Shown piece by piece: positions 1 through 8,180 of a DNA stretch of 64,000 nucleotides. Each line of letters begins with the position of its first letter. Position 1 is the first letter of the stretch. The position numbers and the translations under genes are program-made. Below the pieces are notes generated by a model. The model saw only the letters and a program-made list of their open reading frames with translations, searched no databases and was not told the DNA's origin. The stretch is taken from positions 1-64,000 of the forward strand of contig CAZDJK010000054.1 of assembly GCA_964505725.1 (NCBI GenBank), in the 5' to 3' direction. The stretch comes from CAVRJC01 sp964505725 (GTDB lineage Bacteria; Actinomycetota; Acidimicrobiia; IMCC26256; DASPTH01).

Positions 1-762
1 GAGGCCATCGAGCGGGCGGCCATTGGGTTGGAGCGCAAGAGCCGGATCATGATGCCCGAGGAGAAGCAGCGCGTCGCCTACCACGAGGCCGGCCACGCCC
101 TCGTCGCCTGCTCGCTGCCCAACACCGACCCGGTGCACAAGATCTCCATCATCCCGCGTGGTCGCGCGCTGGGGTACACGCTCACGCTGCCCACCGAGGA
201 CAAGTTCCTCGTCACGCGGAGCGAGCTCGTCGACGAGCTGGCGATGCTGCTCGGAGGCCGCACCGCGGAGGAGCTGATCTTCACCGAGCCCACCACCGGT
301 GCGCAGAACGACATCGACCGCGCGACCACCGTGGCGCGCCAGATGGTGACCGAGTTCGGCATGAGCGATTCGCTCGGCCCGATGCGGTTCGGTCACCCGC
401 AGGGTGAGGTGTTCCTCGGGCGCGACTTCACGTCGACGCCCGACTACTCCGACGCCGTCGCTTCGAGCATCGACGCCGAGGTCAGACGGCTCATCGACGC
501 CGCGCACGAAGTCGCGCGCGAGGTGCTCACCGAGAACCGCGACGTGCTCGACCGCCTCGCCCGCGAGCTGATCGAGCACGAGACGCTCGAGGCCGAGCGC
601 GTGCACGCGATCTTCGCCCAGGTGCGCATGCACGACGGCGTGCCGCGTGGCGCGGGCGCGGGCGCGTCCCTGCGTCCCGAGGGCGCCGCGGCCGCACCCA
701 ACCGCACGAGCTCGGCCGCTGCCACCAGCGCCGACCCGCCGCACCGAGGAGGCCCCGCGTGA
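1..762 (+). CDS. ftsH: ATP-dependent zinc metalloprotease FtsH, C-terminal part (cut by window edge)
   Basis: Membrane-anchored AAA+ protease that degrades misfolded membrane and some cytosolic proteins. The frame is open from base 1, so the AAA domain and transmembrane helices lie outside the window. What remains is the M41 peptidase domain: the zinc-binding HEAGH motif at bases 82-96, preceded by KQRVAY, and further on the TGAQNDIDRAT segment characteristic of M41 domains. The C-terminal tail (about the last 40 residues) is Ala/Arg/Pro-rich and unconserved, as usual in actinobacterial FtsH. The stop overlaps the GTG of folE by four bases. The ftsH-folE-folP order is widespread in Actinobacteria, so the call is firm. 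Confidence 0.95.
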   Translation, partial: EAIERAAIGLERKSRIMMPEEKQRVAYHEAGHALVACSLPNTDPVHKISIIPRGRALGYTLTLPTEDKFLVTRSELVDELAMLLGGRTAEELIFTEPTTGAQNDIDRATTVARQMVTEFGMSDSLGPMRFGHPQGEVFLGRDFTSTPDYSDAVASSIDAEVRRLIDAAHEVAREVLTENRDVLDRLARELIEHETLEAERVHAIFAQVRMHDGVPRGAGAGASLRPEGAAAAPNRTSSAAATSADPPHRGGPA

Positions 763-1370
763 GCGACCCCGACGGCGAGCCCGGAACCAACGGCGTCGAC
801 CACGCCCGCATCGAGAAGGCCGTGCGCGAGATCCTCGAGGCGATCGGCGAGGACCCTGACCGCGACGGGCTGCAGCGCACGCCCGAGCGCATGGCCAACA
901 TGTACGAGGAGGTGTTCTCGGGTTTGCACGACGATCCGTCGCGCCACCTCACCGTCACCTTCGAGGCCGACCACGACGAGATGGTGATGCTCCGTGACAT
1001 CACGGTCGTGAGCCTGTGCGAGCACCACCTGGTGCCGTTCGCCGGCAAGGCGCACGTCGCCTACATCCCCGGCCCCGACGGCCGCATCACCGGGCTCTCC
1101 AAGATCGCGCGGCTGGTCGACGGCTATGCCCGCCGGCCGCAGGTCCAGGAGCGGCTCACCACCCAGATCGCCGACGCGCTCGTCACCGTTCTCCAGCCCG
1201 CCGGCGTGCTGGTGATGATCGAGGCCGAGCACTTCTGCATGTCGATGCGAGGCGTGAAGAAGCCGGGTTCGCTCACGATCACCTCTGCGGTGCGCGGCTT
1301 GTTCAAGGACGACCCCCGTACCCGCGCCGAGGCCATGAGCCTCATCACCCATCCCGGCAACCGCCTGTAG
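759..1370 (+). CDS. folE: GTP cyclohydrolase I
   Basis: Converts GTP to 7,8-dihydroneopterin triphosphate, the first step of folate synthesis. The 203-residue length is normal for the family. Zinc ligands are visible as Cys87 and His90 in SLCEHH and Cys160 in HFCMSMRG; the PGPDGRITGLSKIARLVD core and the QERLT segment are also typical. The GTG start lies in the GTGA overlap with ftsH, which implies translational coupling. It heads the folate part of a long operon continuing through folP, folB and folK. Confidence 0.97.
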   Translation: MSDPDGEPGTNGVDHARIEKAVREILEAIGEDPDRDGLQRTPERMANMYEEVFSGLHDDPSRHLTVTFEADHDEMVMLRDITVVSLCEHHLVPFAGKAHVAYIPGPDGRITGLSKIARLVDGYARRPQVQERLTTQIADALVTVLQPAGVLVMIEAEHFCMSMRGVKKPGSLTITSAVRGLFKDDPRTRAEAMSLITHPGNRL

Positions 1371-1390
1371 TGAGCCTCGAGGGGAGCGTC

Positions 1391-1436
1391 TGCGGCGCAG
1401 GTAACCTGCGCCGCAGCGAGCGAGGCGAGGATGAGG
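1391..1436. repeat. Palindromic intergenic repeat, copy A
   Basis: A perfect 12-bp inverted repeat (arms TGCGGCGCAGGT and its complement, one central base) spans 1391-1415 and is followed by a GCGAGCGAGGC tail. Bases 1394-1436 match 36024-36066 at 38 of 43 positions by hand count. The tail contains GAGG tracts that sit in the Shine-Dalgarno window of folP. This looks like a dispersed REP-like element; its mobility or function is unknown. Confidence 0.7.
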
Positions 1437-1438
1437 TG

Positions 1439-2269
1439 ATGTGGGCTTGGTCGTCGGTCTGCGGGAACGGTCCCGCGGTCATGGGCATCGTCAACGTCAC
1501 CCCCGACTCCTTCTCCGACGGCGGCCGCCACCTCGATCCCGCCGACGCCGTGGAGCACGGCCTCCGGCTCGAACGTGAGGGCGCCGCCCTCCTCGACGTC
1601 GGCGGCGAGTCGACCCGCCCGGGCGCCGAGCCGGTGGACGAGCCGGAGGAGCTGCGGCGGGTCGTGCCCGTGGTGGCCGGGCTCGCAGCGGCTGCGCGGG
1701 TGCCCGTCAGCATCGACACCACGAAGGCCGCGGTGGCGGCGGCCGCGATCGACGTGGGCGCCACCGTCGTGAACGACGTGTCGGCGGGCCGTGCCGATCC
1801 CGCGATGCTCGACGTCGTCGCCCACGCGGGCGTGGGCTACGTGGCGATGCACATGCTTGGTGAGCCCCGCACGATGCAGCGCGCCCCTCGCTACGCCGAC
1901 GTCACCGCCGAGGTGGGCGACTTCCTCGTCGAGCGGCTGGGTATGGCGCGCGACGCCGGGATCGCGCCCGAGGCGTTGTGCGCCGACCCCGGCATCGGCT
2001 TCGGCAAGACGGTCGAGCACAACCTCGAGCTGCTGGCGCGGTTGTCCGAGCTCGTCGAGCGCCTCGAGGTTCCCGTCCTGGTGGGAACGTCACGCAAGTC
2101 CTTCCTGGGCACGCTCACCGGGGCGCCGGTCGACGGGCGAGACGACGCCACGCTCGCCACCGCCGTGTGGTCGGCGGCGCAGGGGGCGGCGGTGCTCCGG
2201 GTGCACCGCGTGCAGCCGGTGGTCGAGGCGTTGCGGCTGCTCCACGCGCTCGACGAGGCCGCCGCGTGA
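1439..2269 (+). CDS. folP: Dihydropteroate synthase
   Basis: Condenses p-aminobenzoate with the dihydropterin pyrophosphate made by FolK to give dihydropteroate; the target of sulfonamides. At 276 residues it has the usual size. Pterin-site motifs are present in order: GIVNVTPDSFSDGG near the N-terminus, GGESTRPGA, SIDTTK, VNDVS, DPGIGFGKT and GTSRKSFLG. The frame is open far upstream, but the conserved domain starts just after ATG 1439, so that start was chosen; GTG 1436 is an alternative. The upstream gap holds a palindromic repeat whose tail supplies the ribosome-binding region. Confidence 0.96.
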   Translation: MWAWSSVCGNGPAVMGIVNVTPDSFSDGGRHLDPADAVEHGLRLEREGAALLDVGGESTRPGAEPVDEPEELRRVVPVVAGLAAAARVPVSIDTTKAAVAAAAIDVGATVVNDVSAGRADPAMLDVVAHAGVGYVAMHMLGEPRTMQRAPRYADVTAEVGDFLVERLGMARDAGIAPEALCADPGIGFGKTVEHNLELLARLSELVERLEVPVLVGTSRKSFLGTLTGAPVDGRDDATLATAVWSAAQGAAVLRVHRVQPVVEALRLLHALDEAAA

Positions 2270-2781
2270 AGGGCCGTTGGGCGCAGGGCCTCGAGCCGCG
2301 CGCGTTCTGCTGGGTGATCAAGGATCGGCTCGCGGCGTCCGAGCGCCCGGGGGGCTTCGCCCGCAACCACCGCAAGGTGCGCCGCCAGGAGGAGCTGATC
2401 TGGCTCATCGGCCACGGCTTCACGCACATCCTCTCGATCCTCGACTCGCCCCACAACCTGCACGCCTACGAGGAGGCCGGGATCCCGTTCGCACACGTCC
2501 CGCTCGGTCGTCACGACGAGTGGCCGGAGCGGCTCCCGGAGCTCTACGGCCTCCTCGCCCGGTGGCTCCGCGTGCCGCGTGAGCGGGTGTTGATCCACCA
2601 CGAGGAGTTCGGCGACCGACTGCTCGGCGTCATCGCCGGGTACCTCCTGTACGCGGGCCTGGTGACCGAGGGCCCGCACGCGGTGGTGGTGGTCGAGAAG
2701 CTCACCGGGCGCCAGCTCGGCTCGGTGGCGCGTGAGGTGGTCGCGGTCACCGTCGACGAGAAGATCGTGGAGGCCGGCTGA
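2266..2781 (+). CDS. Phosphatase-like protein with degenerate active site, in the folate operon
   Basis: A 171-residue protein starting at GTG 2266, overlapping the folP stop by four bases and abutting folB. The segment VLIHHEEFGDRLLGVIAGYLL has the shape of a protein-tyrosine/dual-specificity phosphatase P-loop followed by its helix (HCX5R, then a hydrophobic helix), but the catalytic Cys is His, giving HHX5R. Upstream residues (WLIGHGFTHILSILDSP, HVPLG) also fit a phosphatase-like beta-alpha fold. I infer a catalytically altered or dead phosphatase-fold protein. Its place between folP and folB suggests a link to pterin metabolism or regulation. The precise family is not certain. Confidence 0.6.
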   Translation: MKGRWAQGLEPRAFCWVIKDRLAASERPGGFARNHRKVRRQEELIWLIGHGFTHILSILDSPHNLHAYEEAGIPFAHVPLGRHDEWPERLPELYGLLARWLRVPRERVLIHHEEFGDRLLGVIAGYLLYAGLVTEGPHAVVVVEKLTGRQLGSVAREVVAVTVDEKIVEAG

Positions 2782-3132
2782 GTGGGGACGATCGCGATCG
2801 CAGGGCTGCGTGAGCTCGGCGTCCACGGTGTCCTGCCCGAGGAGCAGACCCGACCGCAGCCGTTCGAGGTCGACGTCCAGCTCACGGTCGATCTCGACCC
2901 CGCGGGCGTGTCCGACTCGCTCGAGGACACCGTCGACTACGCGGCGGTGGCGGAGGCGGTGAGCCGGGTCGTCCGGTCCGAGCGCTACCAGCTCCTCGAA
3001 CGCCTTGCGGCGCGCATCGCCGAGGTGTGCCGGGTCGACGAGCGCGTCACGTCGGTCGCGGTGACGGTCCGCAAGCTGCACCCGCCGGTGCGGGCGATGG
3101 TCGACCACGTCGCCGTCTGCATCGAGCGGTGA
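2782..3132 (+). CDS. folB: Dihydroneopterin aldolase
   Basis: Cleaves 7,8-dihydroneopterin to 6-hydroxymethyl-dihydropterin and glycolaldehyde. The 116-residue length fits a full single-domain FolB. The GLRELGVHGVLPEEQ opening, the TVDYAAVAEAV segment and the LLERLAARIAEVC helix are typical of the family. The GTG start follows directly after the upstream stop, and the stop overlaps folK by four bases, so it is translated within the folate operon. Confidence 0.93.
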   Translation: MGTIAIAGLRELGVHGVLPEEQTRPQPFEVDVQLTVDLDPAGVSDSLEDTVDYAAVAEAVSRVVRSERYQLLERLAARIAEVCRVDERVTSVAVTVRKLHPPVRAMVDHVAVCIER

Positions 3133-3605
3133 GGCGCGCCTACCTGGGCATCGGCTCCAACCTCGGCGACCGCGCGCGCCACCTGCAGGGCGCCGTCGAC
3201 GGGCTCGGCCGGACCGAGGGCGTGGCCGTGGTGGCGGTGTCGCCGGTCTACGAGACCGCCCCGGTCGGTGGCCCCCCACAGCCGGCGTTCTTGAACGCCG
3301 TGGTCGCCGTCGACACCCTGTTCGGCGCACGCGGGCTCCTCGAGGTCGCCCAGCGGCTCGAGGCGGACGCGAAACGGGTCCGGACCGAACGCTTCGGCCC
3401 GCGAACCCTCGACGTGGACGTCCTCCTCGTGGGGGACCAGGAGGTGTCCGAGCCGGACCTCGTCGTGCCCCATCCCCGCATGCACGAGCGGGCGTTCGTG
3501 CTCGTTCCCCTCGCCGACCTCGACCCGCGTTGGGAGGAGGCCGCCCGGGCGGCCGGGCAGGCGGGCGTCCACCGGACCGGGATAGAGTTGTCGCTGGCCG
3601 AGTAG
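3129..3605 (+). CDS. folK: 6-hydroxymethyl-7,8-dihydropterin pyrophosphokinase
   Basis: Transfers pyrophosphate from ATP to hydroxymethyl-dihydropterin, making the FolP substrate. Starting at GTG 3129 in the GTGA overlap with folB it has 158 residues, the usual size. Motifs seen: LGIGSNLGDR at the N-terminus, SPVYETAPVGG, FLNAVV, and the metal- and ATP-site block FGPRTLDVDVLLV, then DLVVPHPRMHERAFVLVPL. The frame is open upstream but homology begins at this GTG. Confidence 0.95.
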   Translation: MRRAYLGIGSNLGDRARHLQGAVDGLGRTEGVAVVAVSPVYETAPVGGPPQPAFLNAVVAVDTLFGARGLLEVAQRLEADAKRVRTERFGPRTLDVDVLLVGDQEVSEPDLVVPHPRMHERAFVLVPLADLDPRWEEAARAAGQAGVHRTGIELSLAE

Positions 3606-3642
3606 TCCGGCACCCGACCAGGGCTGGAACGAAGAGGTTCAC

Positions 3643-4434
3643 GTGCAGCACGACGAGCAGCGGGCCTTCGCCCTCGTGGGGCCCGGACGCGCCGGGACGA
3701 CCATCGCCCGTGCGCTCGAGGCGAGCGGTTGGCGCGCGGTGGCGGTCGTCGGACGCGGGCCCGACGCGCTGCCGGCCGCGTTCGCCGAGGCGGAGCTCGT
3801 CGTGGTCGCCACGCCCGACGCCGTGATCGCGGACGCCGCCGCCGCGCTCGCCCCCGCCCTCTCGCCGCGCGCGCTCGTGGTGCACCTCTCGGGCGCATGC
3901 ACGCTCGACGAGCTCGACAAGCTGCGCGCGATCCGTCCCGACGTGCGCGTCGGCTCGCTCCATCCGCTCCAGTCGCTGCCGTCGCCCGAGGTGGGCGTCA
4001 CCCGTCTGGCCGGGTCCTGGTGCGCGGTCGACGGGCCGGCAGAGGTCGAACGCATCGCCGTCTCGCTCGGCATGCGGCCCTTCCGCGTCGACCCCGAGCG
4101 ACGCGCGCTCTACCACGCGACCGCGACGGTCGCGTCCAACCATCTCGTCGCGCTGATGGGCCAGGTGACGCGTCTCGCCGAGGCGGCCGGCACCCCCCCA
4201 GCCGCGCTGTTCCCTCTGATCCGGGCGACGCTCGACAACGTCGACGAGCTCGGGCCCGAGGCCGCGCTCACCGGGCCCATCGGCCGCGGCGACGTCGACA
4301 CCGTCAAGCGCCATCTCGACGCGCTTCCCGACGACGAACGCGACGCCTACCGCGCGCTCGCGGCCGAGGCCCTCCGCCTCGCGGGTGGCGGGGACGCGTC
4401 GATGCGCGAGCTCATCGGGGTGACCGTCCCGTGA
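3643..4434 (+). CDS. Rossmann-fold DUF2520-domain protein
   Basis: A 263-residue protein with an N-terminal dinucleotide-binding motif (LVGPGRAGTTIARAL, residues about 10-25), VVVATPD at the end of the second half of the fold, and the LHPLQSLPSP segment typical of the DUF2520 family. The C-terminal helical domain resembles those of NADP-dependent dehydrogenases. In Actinobacteria this family commonly precedes panC, as here, with a four-base overlap, so a pantothenate-pathway reductase role has been suspected; the reaction is not established. GTG start with an AAGAGG ribosome-binding site upstream. Confidence 0.85.
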   Translation: MQHDEQRAFALVGPGRAGTTIARALEASGWRAVAVVGRGPDALPAAFAEAELVVVATPDAVIADAAAALAPALSPRALVVHLSGACTLDELDKLRAIRPDVRVGSLHPLQSLPSPEVGVTRLAGSWCAVDGPAEVERIAVSLGMRPFRVDPERRALYHATATVASNHLVALMGQVTRLAEAAGTPPAALFPLIRATLDNVDELGPEAALTGPIGRGDVDTVKRHLDALPDDERDAYRALAAEALRLAGGGDASMRELIGVTVP

Positions 4435-5333
4435 TCACGGTGGAGACGATCGCCGAGGTCCGACGCGCATGCGACACCGCCCGTGCCTCCGGGCGCAACG
4501 TCGCGCTGGTCCCGACCATGGGCTACTACCACGAGGGACACCGCTCGCTCATGCGAGCCGCGCGCGAGCGCGACGGCTTCGTCGTCGTCAGCCTCTTCGT
4601 GAACCCGACGCAGTTCGCGCCGACCGAGGACCTCGCGGCGTACCCGCGTGATCCCGAGGGCGATGCCGCGAAGGCGGCGGCCGAGGGCGTCGACGTGCTG
4701 TTCACGCCGTCGGTCGCGGAGATGTACCCCGACGGCGCGTGCACGACCGTGCACGTCGAGGGGCTCACCGCCGGTCTCTGCGGGGCCCGTCGCCCCGGTC
4801 ACTTCGACGGCGTCAGCACCGTGGTCACCAAGCTGTTCTCCATCGTCGGACCGTGCCGCGCGTACTTCAGCCGTAAGGACGCGCAGCAACTCGCAGTCGT
4901 CCAGCGCATGGCGCGCGACCTCTGCCTCCCGGTCGAAGTGGTCGCATGCCCGTTCGTGCGGGAGCCCGACGGGCTCGCGATGTCGAGCCGGAACGTCTAC
5001 CTAGAGCCCGACGAGCGACGCGCGGCGACCGTGCTCTCCCGAGCGTTGCGCGACGCCGGCGACGCGGCGGTTGCGGGCGAGCGCGACGCCCGCGCGCTGC
5101 GGGACGCCGTCGTCGGCGCCATCGCGTCCGAGCCCCTGGTCCGCCTCGACTACGCGGAGCTGGTCGACGCCGCGACCCTGGCGCCGGTCGAGCGCCTCGA
5201 CACCGACTCCCTGCTCGCGGTCGCCGCGTTCGTCGGCCGGGCGCGGCTCATCGACAACGTGACTATCATGCGCGGCCCGCCGGTCTCGTACGACTTCGGA
5301 CTGCTGGCTGCGACATCTCCCCAGGAGGCTTGA
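4431..5333 (+). CDS. panC: Pantothenate synthetase (pantoate-beta-alanine ligase)
   Basis: Joins pantoate and beta-alanine using ATP, giving pantothenate. It starts at GTG 4431 in the overlap with the DUF2520 gene and has 300 residues. Nucleotidylyl-transferase motifs are visible: PTMGYYHEGHRSLM (HxGH signature), NPTQFAPTEDL, CGARRPGHFDGVSTVV, YFSRKDAQQL and AMSSRNVYL (KMSKS-equivalent). The canonical PTMGALHEGH is varied to GYYHEGH, and the usual Gly-Glu before KD is Ser-Arg, but catalytic residues are kept. It shares one base with panD, which supplies its beta-alanine. Confidence 0.96.
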   Translation: MITVETIAEVRRACDTARASGRNVALVPTMGYYHEGHRSLMRAARERDGFVVVSLFVNPTQFAPTEDLAAYPRDPEGDAAKAAAEGVDVLFTPSVAEMYPDGACTTVHVEGLTAGLCGARRPGHFDGVSTVVTKLFSIVGPCRAYFSRKDAQQLAVVQRMARDLCLPVEVVACPFVREPDGLAMSSRNVYLEPDERRAATVLSRALRDAGDAAVAGERDARALRDAVVGAIASEPLVRLDYAELVDAATLAPVERLDTDSLLAVAAFVGRARLIDNVTIMRGPPVSYDFGLLAATSPQEA

Positions 5334-5701
5334 TGCACCGCATCATGATGAAGTCGAAGATCCACCGGGCCACGATCACGGGAGCCGACCTCAACTACAT
5401 GGGGTCGATCACCCTCGATCCGCGGCTGATGGAGCTCGCCGACCTCATGGAGCACGAGCAGGTCCACGTGCTCGACGTCGACAACGGCGCGCGCTTCGAG
5501 ACCTACGTCATCAAGGGGGGACCGGGCGACGTGATCGTCAACGGCGCGGCGGCGCGGCTCGTCCACCGCGGCGACCGGGTGATCGTCATCAGCTACGCGC
5601 ACTACGACGCCGCCGAGCTCGAGCGCTACCAGCCCGTTGTCGTGCACGTCGACGCCGACAACCGCCCGAGTCTCCAGTCGTTGCGCGAGGTCGCGCCCTA
5701 G
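5333..5701 (+). CDS. panD: Aspartate 1-decarboxylase (pyruvoyl-dependent)
   Basis: Makes beta-alanine from aspartate for PanC. The zymogen cleaves itself between Gly24 and Ser25; both are present at exactly these positions (Tyr22-Met23-Gly24-Ser25), after KSKIHRATITGADL. The 122-residue length is typical. The ATG at 5333 overlaps the panC stop by one base and has a strong AGGAGG ribosome-binding site at about 5322-5328. Confidence 0.96.
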   Translation: MHRIMMKSKIHRATITGADLNYMGSITLDPRLMELADLMEHEQVHVLDVDNGARFETYVIKGGPGDVIVNGAAARLVHRGDRVIVISYAHYDAAELERYQPVVVHVDADNRPSLQSLREVAP

Positions 5702-5734
5702 CGGCGCGGCGCCGCGTCGAGGATCACGCCCTCC

Positions 5735-7315
5735 ATGACCGACGCCGACCTCCTCGTCCTCGGGAGCGGCGTCGCCGGCCTCAGCGCCGCAGTGCACGCG
5801 CGCCGGCTCGGCCTGTCGGTGACCGTCCTCACCAAGGCTGAGCTCGGGTCGTCGGCGACCCGGTTCGCCCAGGGCGGCGTGGCCGCCGCGCTCGTCGAAG
5901 CCGACGACTCTCCAGAGCTCCACGGATCGGACACGCTCACCGCGGGCGCCGCACTGTGCGACCCCGACGCGGTCCGCGTGCTCACGACCGAGGGGCCCGA
6001 GCGCGTCCGCGAGCTGATCGCGATGGGCGCCCGCTTCGACCGGGCGGGCGACGCGCTGGCGCTCGCGCGTGAGGGAGGCCATTCGGTCGCCCGGGTCGTG
6101 CACGCGGGCGGCGACGCCACCGGCGCGGAGATCGAGCGTGCGCTCGTCGACGCGGTCGCCCGCTCGGGGAGCGACGTGCGCGAGCACATCATGGTCACCG
6201 AGCTGATGGTCGACCGCGGGCGTGCCGCGGGGGTGCGCGCGGTCGATGCCGGCGGCGTCGAGCACGCGCTCACCGCGCCGCACACGATCGTCGCCACCGG
6301 CGGCGCCGGGCAGTGCTTCGCCGTCACCACCAACCCGTCATTGTCGACCGGCGACGGCGTCGCGATGGCCCTGCGTTCCGGAGTGGCCGTCGCCGACGTG
6401 GAGTTCATGCAGTTCCACCCGACCGCGCTGCACCACCCGTCGATGCCGCGACCGCTGTTGTCCGAGGCGCTGCGCGGCGAGGGCGCGGTGCTGCGCGACG
6501 AGGACGGCGTCGCGTTCATGCGCGACGAACACCCGCTCGCCGACCTCGCGCCCCGGGACGTCGTGGCGCGGGCGATCGCGCGGCGGCTGAACGAGCGCGG
6601 GCTCGACCACCTCTGGCTCGACGCCACCGGCATCGACCGGTTCCCACAAAGCTTCCCGACCATCTGGCGCGCGTGCCAGTCCGTCGGCCTCGATCCGCGC
6701 CGCGACCTCCTCCCGGTCGCGCCGGCGGCCCATTACCTGTCGGGCGGCGTGTGCACCGACCTCGACGGCGCCTCGTCGCTTCCCGGGCTGTGGGCCTGCG
6801 GCGAGGCCGCGTGCTCCGGTGTCCACGGCGCGAACCGCCTCGCGTCCAACTCGCTGCTCGATGGGCTCGTGTTCGCCAGCCGGGCGGTGGCCGCGATCGC
6901 GAGCGGGAAGCAGGGTGCCGATCCGACGGGCGTGATGCGCGGCGTCGAGCCGTTCGTGCCGGTGACCGCGCCGCCCGTGTCGCCGCTCGCCGAGGGCGCG
7001 GCGCCGATCCGGAGCCGGCTCCAGCGCCGTATGACGACCGGCGCCGGGGTGCTGCGCAGCGCGGAGAGCCTCGCCGAGGTCGCGGACGAGCTCGATCGCC
7101 TGCACCCGACCGACACCGAGGAGCGAAACCTGCTCACGGTCAGCCGCGCCCTCGTGCGCGCCGCCCGCGTCCGTCGGGAGTCGCGCGGCAGCCACACCCG
7201 GTCCGACTATCCCGAGACCTCGCCCGCCTACCTCGGGCGCTTCGTCTTCGCCGGCGGTGACGATCCGGCGTTCGTCCCGCTGCACGACGCGGCCCCGCGC
7301 CGGCAGGCATCGTGA
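5735..7315 (+). CDS. nadB: L-aspartate oxidase
   Basis: FAD enzyme oxidising aspartate to iminoaspartate, the first step of de novo NAD synthesis. It has 526 residues, with an N-terminal FAD motif LGSGVAGLSAAVHARR, the TRFAQGGVAAAL segment, QFHPTALH, HYLSGGV and GANRLASNSLLDGLVF, all in family order. The C-terminal helical domain carries SRGSHTRSDYPE. It overlaps nadC by four bases. nadA (quinolinate synthase), usually adjacent, is not in this window. The start follows a 33-base gap after panD. Confidence 0.95.
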   Translation: MTDADLLVLGSGVAGLSAAVHARRLGLSVTVLTKAELGSSATRFAQGGVAAALVEADDSPELHGSDTLTAGAALCDPDAVRVLTTEGPERVRELIAMGARFDRAGDALALAREGGHSVARVVHAGGDATGAEIERALVDAVARSGSDVREHIMVTELMVDRGRAAGVRAVDAGGVEHALTAPHTIVATGGAGQCFAVTTNPSLSTGDGVAMALRSGVAVADVEFMQFHPTALHHPSMPRPLLSEALRGEGAVLRDEDGVAFMRDEHPLADLAPRDVVARAIARRLNERGLDHLWLDATGIDRFPQSFPTIWRACQSVGLDPRRDLLPVAPAAHYLSGGVCTDLDGASSLPGLWACGEAACSGVHGANRLASNSLLDGLVFASRAVAAIASGKQGADPTGVMRGVEPFVPVTAPPVSPLAEGAAPIRSRLQRRMTTGAGVLRSAESLAEVADELDRLHPTDTEERNLLTVSRALVRAARVRRESRGSHTRSDYPETSPAYLGRFVFAGGDDPAFVPLHDAAPRRQAS

Positions 7316-8178
7316 GCGACCACGACGCGCCGGCCCACGTGGTGCGGGCTGCGGTCGCCGGCGCGCTGGCCGAGGATCTCGGGCCGCTCGGCGACATCAC
7401 CGCGTCGCTCGTTCCTGCCGACGCGCGGGGGGCAGCCGACGTCGTGGCGCGCGAGAGCGGGGTCGTCTCGGGCACCGCGTGCGTCACCGAGGTGTTCGCG
7501 CAGCTCGACGCGTCGGTTGCCGTCGAGTGGCTGGTCGACGACGGCGCCGCGGTCGGCACCGACGCCAAGCTGGGTTGCGTGCGCGGTCCCCTGCGTGCGG
7601 TGCTCACCGGCGAGCGCACCGCCCTGAACTTCCTGTGCCATCTCTCCGGAGTCGCGACCACGACCCGCCGGTTCGTCGAGGTCGCCGGCGACGCGGCTCG
7701 CATCTGGGACACGCGCAAGACGTTGCCGGGCCTGCGCGCGCTCGAGAAGGCCGCGGTGCGGGCGGGCGGTGGGGTGAACCACCGCGGCTCCCTGTCAGAC
7801 TTCGTGCTGGTGAAGGACAACCACCTGGCCGGGATCACCATCGCCGATGCGGTCGCGCGCGCCCGCGCCCGCTGGCCGGCGCGGACGGTCGAGGTCGAAT
7901 GCGACCGTCTCGACCAGGTCCGGGACGCGATCGCGGCGGGCGCCGGCCTCGTGATGCTCGACAACATGACACCGGCCGAGGTGCGCACCGCGGTGGAGGT
8001 CGTCCGGGCCGAGGCGCCGGGTGTTCTCATCGAGGTCTCGGGCGGGGTGACGCTCGACAACGTGCGCGCGTACGCCGATGCCGGCGCCGACCTCGTGTCG
8101 ACCAGCTCCATCACCCAGTCGGCTCGGGCGCTCGACATCGGGTTCGACCTCGCCTCGTCGCCCGCGAACGGGGGGTAG
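7312..8178 (+). CDS. nadC: Nicotinate-nucleotide pyrophosphorylase (carboxylating)
   Basis: Quinolinate phosphoribosyltransferase: quinolinate plus PRPP gives nicotinate mononucleotide. The 288-residue protein shows EDLGPLGDITASLVP at the N-terminus, ERTALNFLCHLSGVAT, DTRKTLPGLRALEK (phosphate-binding), GGVNHRGSLSDFVLVKDNH, VEVECDRLDQ, MLDNMTP and EVSGGV, all diagnostic. GTG start in a four-base overlap with nadB; followed after two bases by coaX. Confidence 0.96.
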   Translation: MSDHDAPAHVVRAAVAGALAEDLGPLGDITASLVPADARGAADVVARESGVVSGTACVTEVFAQLDASVAVEWLVDDGAAVGTDAKLGCVRGPLRAVLTGERTALNFLCHLSGVATTTRRFVEVAGDAARIWDTRKTLPGLRALEKAAVRAGGGVNHRGSLSDFVLVKDNHLAGITIADAVARARARWPARTVEVECDRLDQVRDAIAAGAGLVMLDNMTPAEVRTAVEVVRAEAPGVLIEVSGGVTLDNVRAYADAGADLVSTSSITQSARALDIGFDLASSPANGG

Positions 8179-8180
8179 TC

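Noticed and set aside
1891..4314. An 807-codon open frame on the minus strand across the folate genes
   Set aside because: It runs antisense to folP, folB and folK, is low-complexity (Arg/Gly/Pro) and has no family resemblance; long antisense frames are expected at this GC content.
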